Assembly (NCBI GenBank): GCA_003162555.1 | Contig: PMNQ01000020.1 | Span: 204 to 11,107, forward strand | Source: Gammaproteobacteria bacterium | GTDB lineage: Bacteria > Pseudomonadota > Gammaproteobacteria > Steroidobacterales > Steroidobacteraceae | Length of the DNA stretch: 10,904 nucleotides | Direction: 5' to 3' | In this document: positions 6,864 through 10,904 of the stretch, piece after piece | How positions within the stretch are numbered: the first letter of the stretch is position 1 | Layout of the letters: each line of letters starts with the position of its first letter | Program-made: the position numbers and the translations under genes | Notes under the pieces: generated by a model | Databases searched by the model: none | Told to the model about the DNA's origin: nothing | Seen by the model: the letters and a program-made list of their open reading frames with translations, nothing else

Positions 6864-6887
6864 AAAGACGCCCTGCAAAAATAGCAT
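6859..6887 (+). promoter_or_regulatory. Candidate promoter for the GH16-GH1-ceramidase arm
   Basis: TTGCAA (6859-6864) and TAGCAT (6882-6887) each match the sigma-70 consensus at 4 of 6 positions with an ideal 17-base spacer. The expected start of transcription, about 7 bases past the -10, falls at or next to 6894, the only usable GTG of the GH16 gene. The transcript may therefore be leaderless. The individual matches are modest. Confidence 0.4.
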
Positions 6888-6893
6888 CCGGCC

Positions 6894-7853
6894 GTGCGCA
6901 GGCGTTTCATCGGTATTTTGGCGCTTTTCCGTGCGGCTGCGGCGCGGCGCGGCGACCGTGCGCTGCGGCTGCTTTTTCTCGCCGCGGTGGCGGCACTCGC
7001 CAGCGCCTGTGGCGGCGGCTCGGCCGGTTCCGTCACGCCGCCGCTACCGCCGATGGCGGCTGGCCCCGGCGCGCCCGCGATATCCGAGGCGGGCGGCCTG
7101 CCTACGGGCTACACGCTGGTGTGGTCCGACGAATTCGACGTCGACGGCCCGCCGGATAGCAGCAAATGGGCCTACGACACCGCGCTGAACGCGACCGGCT
7201 GGGCCAATCACGAGCTGCAGTACTACGCCGCCGCGCGACCGGAGAATTCGCGCGTTGAAAGCGGCAACCTCGTCATCGAGGCGCGCCACGAGGACCTCAC
7301 GAGCGCGCAATATCCCGACTGGGGCGGCCAGCACTACACCTCGGCGCGCCTCATCACCCGCGACCTCGCCAGCTGGACCTACGCTTTCGTCGAAGTGCGC
7401 GCCCAGCTGCCCTGCGGCGTCGGCACCTGGCCTGCGATCTGGATGCTCGCGGCAGTGCCGCAGCTGCACTGGCCCGCCGACGGCGAGATCGACATCATGG
7501 AACACGTCGGGTTCGATCCGGGCGTGATCCACGGCACGGTGCACACCACCGATTACAACGGCAAGCTCAAGAACGAGCGCACTGCAACCACGCAGATGGC
7601 CGATGTGTGCAGCGCCTTTCACCGCTATCAGCTCACCTGGACGCCCACGCGTATCACGGTGGGGATGGACGATCACAATTACTTCCAGTACTCGAACGAT
7701 GCCTCCGGCAAGGCCGAGTGGCCGTTCAACGGCCCGCAATACCTGCTGTTGAACATTGCCGTGGGCGGCGACTGGGGCGGCCTGCAGGGCGTGGATGACA
7801 CGATTTTCCCGGTGCGCATGCTGATCGACTATGTGCACGTGTATCAACAATGA
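6894..7853 (+). CDS. GH16 family endo-beta-glucanase (laminarinase type), predicted lipoprotein
   Basis: A 319-residue secreted glycoside hydrolase. GH16 enzymes cut beta-1,3 (and mixed beta-1,3/1,4) glucans with retention. The catalytic motif GEIDIMEH is present: nucleophile E198, D200 and acid/base E203, with the extra residue (ExDxxE) typical of laminarinases and lichenases. Further family marks are LVWSDEFD near 75-82, GTWPAIWML just before the motif, and QYLLLNIAVGGDWGG near the C-terminus. The N-terminus has basic residues, a hydrophobic stretch and ASAC with C39 as probable lipidated cysteine, followed by a Gly/Ser/Pro-rich tether, so an outer-membrane lipoprotein is likely. There is no extra carbohydrate-binding module. 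GTG at 6894 is the only reasonable start, because a TAG stop lies four codons upstream; no Shine-Dalgarno is visible. It heads the plus-strand arm; the GH1 gene starts 16 bases after its stop. Confidence 0.93.
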   Translation: MRRRFIGILALFRAAAARRGDRALRLLFLAAVAALASACGGGSAGSVTPPLPPMAAGPGAPAISEAGGLPTGYTLVWSDEFDVDGPPDSSKWAYDTALNATGWANHELQYYAAARPENSRVESGNLVIEARHEDLTSAQYPDWGGQHYTSARLITRDLASWTYAFVEVRAQLPCGVGTWPAIWMLAAVPQLHWPADGEIDIMEHVGFDPGVIHGTVHTTDYNGKLKNERTATTQMADVCSAFHRYQLTWTPTRITVGMDDHNYFQYSNDASGKAEWPFNGPQYLLLNIAVGGDWGGLQGVDDTIFPVRMLIDYVHVYQQ

Positions 7854-7869
7854 AATGGGGAGCACGCTG

Positions 7870-9321
7870 ATGGACCGCCGCGAAATGCTTAAATCTGGCG
7901 CTGCTGCCGCCGGTGTCGCGCTGCTCCCGCAACTGGCGCTGGCTGCCGATGCGGCCGGCAAACTGAAACCTGGCGAATTTCCGCCCGGATTCCTGTGGGG
8001 CGCAGCCACCGCCGCCTACCAGGTCGAGGGCGCGTACAACGAAGACGGCAAAGGCGAATCGGTCTGGGACCGTTTCGTGCTCGCGCCCGGCAAGATAAAG
8101 AATGGCGACACCGGCAATGTCGCCTGCGACAGCTATCACCGATATCGCGACGACATCGCGCTGCTGCGCGCGATGAATCTCAAGTCCTATCGCTTCTCGA
8201 TCGCGTGGACGCGCATCCAGCCCAACGGCACGGGCGCTGCCAACGCGCGCGGCCTGGCGTACTACGATCGCCTCACCGACGCGCTGCTCGAAGCCGGCAT
8301 CCGCCCGCTGCCGACGCTGTATCACTGGGATTTGCCGCAGGAACTGGAAGACCGCGGCGGCTGGCCCAATCGCGATACGGCGGCGCGCTTTGCCGATTAC
8401 GCGGCTATCATGGGCCGGGCGCTGGGCGATCGCATCAACAACTGGAGCCTGTTCAACGAATCCAAGGCGTTCACGCAGCTCAGCTACTGGCAGGGCGTGT
8501 TCGCGCCTGGCCGCAAGGACGCACTTGCATTCCTGAAGGCGACGCACACCGTCAACCTCGCGCACGGCTCGGGGTATCGCGCGCTCAAGGCCGCGAACGC
8601 AAAACTCCAGGTCGGCAGTGTCTACGATGTGTCGCCGCACATCCCGGCGACGGATTCGCCCGCCGACCGCGCAGCGGCCGAGGCCATGGCCAAGCTCTCG
8701 AATCTCTGGTTCGTGGCGCCGGTGCTCACCGGCCGCTATCCCGACGGCGTGCTGCCGGCGCAGCAACAGGCGGCACTGCTTGGCTGGCAATCCGGCGACG
8801 AGCAGCTCGTGCGGGCCGATCTCGATTTTGTCGGCCTAAACTATTACTCGATGACGCGTGTCGCCGCATCAGCGCAGAACTCCGGCGTGCCGGGCCTGAA
8901 TGTGACGGTCGACTGGGCGGTCGGCCCGGATGAGAAGACCGACTTCGGCTGGGATATCTACCCGCAGGGTTTCTATGACATCCTCAAGAGCATGCAGCAG
9001 GTCACCGGCAAACGACCGATCGAGATCACCGAGAACGGCGCTGCCTATAACAACAAGCCGGACGCGACCGGCCAGATCCACGACCCCAAGCGCATTGCCT
9101 ATCTGCGTGCGCATCTGAACGCGCTCTCGCGTGCGATCGCCGACGGCGTGCCGGTGCGCGGCTATCACTGCTGGAGCCTGATGGACAACTTCGAGTGGGC
9201 GCAGGGCTACAGCCAGCGCTTCGGCCTGACCTACGTGGATTTCGACAATCATCAGCAGCGCACACTCAAGGAATCCGCTTATTGGTATGCGAAGGTCGCC
9301 GCCGCAAACCGGGTAGTCTGA
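7870..9321 (+). CDS. GH1 family beta-glucosidase, Tat-exported
   Basis: A 483-residue GH1 enzyme that should release glucose (or a similar sugar) from the non-reducing end of beta-glucosides, here probably the oligosaccharides made by the GH16 enzyme. Seen: the N-terminal signature FLWGAATAAYQVEGA, ALLRAMNLKSYRFSIAWTRIQP, acid/base E197 in FNES, nucleophile E388 in ITENGA, and the aglycone-side motif WSLMDNFEWAQGYSQRFGL. The usual NEP at the acid/base is NES here. The start MDRREMLKSG carries a twin-arginine motif, followed by a hydrophobic stretch and LALA, so export by Tat to the periplasm is expected, while most GH1 enzymes are cytoplasmic. I chose ATG at 7870 because GGGGAG sits about 7 nt upstream and this start puts RR at positions 3-4; the open frame extends 13 codons further up. 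It is co-transcribed with GH16 and the next gene. Confidence 0.95.
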   Translation: MDRREMLKSGAAAAGVALLPQLALAADAAGKLKPGEFPPGFLWGAATAAYQVEGAYNEDGKGESVWDRFVLAPGKIKNGDTGNVACDSYHRYRDDIALLRAMNLKSYRFSIAWTRIQPNGTGAANARGLAYYDRLTDALLEAGIRPLPTLYHWDLPQELEDRGGWPNRDTAARFADYAAIMGRALGDRINNWSLFNESKAFTQLSYWQGVFAPGRKDALAFLKATHTVNLAHGSGYRALKAANAKLQVGSVYDVSPHIPATDSPADRAAAEAMAKLSNLWFVAPVLTGRYPDGVLPAQQQAALLGWQSGDEQLVRADLDFVGLNYYSMTRVAASAQNSGVPGLNVTVDWAVGPDEKTDFGWDIYPQGFYDILKSMQQVTGKRPIEITENGAAYNNKPDATGQIHDPKRIAYLRAHLNALSRAIADGVPVRGYHCWSLMDNFEWAQGYSQRFGLTYVDFDNHQQRTLKESAYWYAKVAAANRVV

Positions 9322-9322
9322 G

Positions 9323-10627
9323 TTGAAGTCTCCAGGACGGCTGTGCGTCGCGCTGTGCCTGGGTGCACTGTTCGCCGCGCCGCGCCCAGCCGCTTCGTTG
9401 CAAACCGCGGCAGCTGCCGCGACTTCGAATCTGTTAGCTGGCACGGGTAAAGCGCTGATCGATCCACCGCCCGCGCAACTGCCGATTCGCAACAACAACG
9501 ATTCGCCGCTGGTCGCGATACACGATTCACTGTACGCACGCGCGCTGGTGCTGCAGGGCAAGGATTCGAAGGCCGTCATCGTCGTCGCCGACGTCATCAT
9601 GATGTCCGATGAATTCTACGAGCAGGCCGTGGCGCGCATCGCTGCTGCCTGCAGCGTTGCGCGCGATCATGTGTGGTTGTCAGCCACGCACGTGCACACC
9701 GTGCCCTGGTCGATGGGCAACGGTTACGGCGAGGTGGTGCTCGCCGGGCTCATGAATGCCGTCGAAACGGCGCAACAACATCTGGAGCCGGTGCGTATCG
9801 CAGCAGGCAATGGCCAGGCCTACATCAACATGAACCGCGACGAGGCGTCCGCGGGCGGCTTTATCCTCGGGCAGGATCCCGAAGGGCCTTCGGACAAGAC
9901 GGTCCGCGTGGTGGGTTTTTTCCGCGCCGATGGCAGCCCGCTGGCCATCCTCGCCAACTACGCCGTGCATGCCGTGACGCTGTACAGCTCCGACACGGCG
10001 GGCGACCACGCCGCGATGGTCAGCGCCGATATTCCGGGCATCGCCGACCGGTTCGTCGATGAACACTACGGCGCGCAGCGCACGCTGACATTCTGGACCA
10101 GCGGCGCGGCGGGCGATCAGAACCCGATCATGATGTCCTACCACGCGGAGCCCGGGAGCGATGGCAAGGTGCAGCCTTCGGACCTGCAGGCCGCGGGGTT
10201 CATGCTCACCAAACGCCTTGGCCAGGCGCTGGCACTGCAGATCATCCGCGTGACCGACCGCCTGGTGCCGCGGGAAGCACCCACGACGCTGCGTGCGGCG
10301 CAGGCCGTCATTTCCTGCCCGGCGAAGCTCGATCCGCAGACAAAACACACCGTGCGAATTTCATATCTCGGAATTGGCGCGGTGGATCTCGTCGGCATCT
10401 CCGGCGAAGTCACGACGCTGATTGACTGGCACCTGCGCAAACGGCTGGGCGCGCGCAGCCCGCTGTTGCTGACGCTCACCAACGGTTACTCGGGCTACCT
10501 GCCTGATGAGGCGAGCTACGCGCGCGGCAACACCTTCGAGGTCGGCAAGACCCAGTTCGCCCCCGGCTGCGTCGAAGCCGCAATTATCGGGCAGACACGC
10601 CAGCTGCTTGGCCCCGCGCTGAGGTAA
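9323..10627 (+). CDS. Neutral/alkaline ceramidase-like secreted hydrolase
   Basis: A 434-residue protein resembling the N-terminal catalytic domain of neutral ceramidases (PF04734), zinc amidases that split ceramide into sphingosine and fatty acid. Seen: SATHVHTVPW with H123 and H125 (compare ATHTHS in known enzymes), NYAVHAVTL with H216, SGAAGDQNP, E362 in GISGEVTTL, and Y389/Y392 in NGYSGYLPDEASY. These positions fit the zinc ligands (two His, Glu, Tyr) of the Pseudomonas enzyme as I recall them. It is clearly shorter than that enzyme and lacks a C-terminal Ig-like domain. A signal peptide (RLCVALCLGALFAAPRPAAS) indicates export. The start is TTG at 9323, one base after the GH1 stop; no in-frame ATG precedes the signal peptide. 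The ribosome binding site is weak, so translation is probably coupled to GH1. The true substrate may be another amide or ester. Confidence 0.85.
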   Translation: MKSPGRLCVALCLGALFAAPRPAASLQTAAAAATSNLLAGTGKALIDPPPAQLPIRNNNDSPLVAIHDSLYARALVLQGKDSKAVIVVADVIMMSDEFYEQAVARIAAACSVARDHVWLSATHVHTVPWSMGNGYGEVVLAGLMNAVETAQQHLEPVRIAAGNGQAYINMNRDEASAGGFILGQDPEGPSDKTVRVVGFFRADGSPLAILANYAVHAVTLYSSDTAGDHAAMVSADIPGIADRFVDEHYGAQRTLTFWTSGAAGDQNPIMMSYHAEPGSDGKVQPSDLQAAGFMLTKRLGQALALQIIRVTDRLVPREAPTTLRAAQAVISCPAKLDPQTKHTVRISYLGIGAVDLVGISGEVTTLIDWHLRKRLGARSPLLLTLTNGYSGYLPDEASYARGNTFEVGKTQFAPGCVEAAIIGQTRQLLGPALR

Positions 10628-10628
10628 C

Positions 10629-10644
10629 ATGGGACCGGTACCAT
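10629..10644. promoter_or_regulatory. CG-centred palindromic operator upstream of gluconokinase
   Basis: ATGGGACCGGTACCAT pairs with itself at 7 of 8 positions around a central CG. It resembles the ACCGGT-centred operators of gluconate-type LacI regulators, such as E. coli GntR, and differs from the GAAACCGCTT sites in the divergent region. It begins two bases after the ceramidase-like stop and lies 50 bases before the gluconokinase start. A TAACAT at 10625-10630 could be a -10, but I find no convincing -35. Confidence 0.5.
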
Positions 10645-10670
10645 TGCGCGCGGACCCTTAGGCGCGCGCA
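10645..10670. repeat. GC-rich hairpin in the gluconokinase leader
   Basis: TGCGCGCG (10645-10652) and CGCGCGCA (10663-10670) form a perfect 8-bp stem around a 10-base loop in which CC/GG can pair again. There is no T-tract, so it is not a standard intrinsic terminator. It lies directly after the palindromic operator and 23 bases before the gluconokinase start. It could slow read-through from the hydrolase operon or affect mRNA stability. Confidence 0.35.
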
Positions 10671-10693
10671 GGCCGTTGGGGAATCCACAGCGC

Positions 10694-10904
10694 ATGCAGT
10701 CTGTGAATCGTTATCCGCTGCTGGTCGCGGGAGTGAGCGGCAGCGGCAAGAGCACACTGGCCCAGGGCTGGGCGCAACGCTGCGCGGCTCCCTTTATCGA
10801 AGGCGACCAGTATCACTCGCCTTCCAGCGTGGCGAAGATGCGCGCTGGTATCGCGCTCGAGGACGCGGATCGCATCGACTGGCTCGACCGGCTCGCGGCT
10901 GAGG
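10694..10904 (+). CDS. gntK: Gluconokinase, N-terminal part (runs off window)
   Basis: The first 70 codons of a P-loop kinase that phosphorylates D-gluconate to 6-phosphogluconate in the cytoplasm, feeding the Entner-Doudoroff or pentose phosphate route. Seen: Walker A G13-VSGSGKST (13-21), then FIEGDQYHSPSSVAKMRAG and the DADRIDWLDRL segment, the GntK pattern of GD-x-xH, KM-x-xG and DDR-x-xWL. Related shikimate and other small kinases lack this combination. Start ATG at 10694 has TTGGGGAA about 11 nt upstream; GTG at 10703 is possible. Its own palindromic operator suggests separate control from the hydrolase genes, although it has the same orientation. Full-length family members have about 160-180 residues, so more than half is missing only because the window ends. 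Confidence 0.88.
   Translation, partial: MQSVNRYPLLVAGVSGSGKSTLAQGWAQRCAAPFIEGDQYHSPSSVAKMRAGIALEDADRIDWLDRLAAE

Noticed and set aside
7831..7869. GH1 start 13 codons upstream of 7870
   Set aside because: It would overlap the GH16 end, lacks a ribosome binding site, and would bury the twin-arginine signal; ATG at 7870 has GGGGAG at good spacing.
7726..8790. Minus-strand open frame of 354 codons across the GH16/GH1 junction
   Set aside because: It overlaps two strongly supported hydrolase genes on the other strand and shows no domain or signal.
1..10904. CRISPR arrays, tRNA or rRNA genes, insertion sequences, attachment sites
   Set aside because: No direct-repeat arrays, transposase-like proteins, terminal inverted repeats or RNA gene signatures were seen on either strand.

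Overview
The window is GC-rich and densely coding, with little intergenic DNA. It looks like part of a carbohydrate-utilisation locus from a Gram-negative proteobacterium. The TonB-dependent receptor is of the type (TonB-Xanth-Caul) common in Xanthomonadales and relatives, Caulobacterales and Sphingomonadales. A gammaproteobacterium near Xanthomonadales/Steroidobacteraceae is my best guess, but the sequence alone does not settle genus or family.

Layout. A regulatory region at about 6622-6893 splits the window into two divergent arms. The left arm is on the minus strand, read right to left: a 1028-aa TonB-dependent receptor (6621-3535), a strong intrinsic terminator (3453-3487), then a tight four-gene run. 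That run is a flavin-dependent tryptophan-halogenase-like protein (3409-1853), a SapC-family protein (1823-1104), an FIH-like JmjC/cupin_8 dioxygenase (1104-91), and the start of a second halogenase-like protein that leaves the window at base 1. The right arm is on the plus strand: a GH16 laminarinase-type lipoprotein (6894-7853), a Tat-exported GH1 beta-glucosidase (7870-9321), a short neutral-ceramidase-like secreted hydrolase (9323-10627), and the start of a gluconokinase gene (10694 to the window end).

Regulation. Two nearly identical LacI-type operators (13 of 14 bases shared) lie in the divergent region. One sits just downstream of a candidate promoter for the receptor, the other overlaps the -35 of a candidate promoter for the hydrolase arm. 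One LacI-family repressor probably controls both arms. A different CG-centred palindrome precedes gluconokinase and resembles operators of gluconate-type LacI regulators.

How the parts may work together (inference). The surface GH16 enzyme cuts a beta-glucan, the receptor imports the oligosaccharides, the periplasmic GH1 releases glucose, and gluconokinase takes up carbon that has gone through gluconate. The ceramidase-like protein next to a beta-glucosidase raises the possibility that glucosylceramides are also attacked, as if fungal or plant cell surfaces were the target. The least understood part is the halogenase / SapC / FIH-like / halogenase cassette, which pairs two classes of oxygen-using tailoring enzyme with a nutrient receptor and has no assigned substrate.
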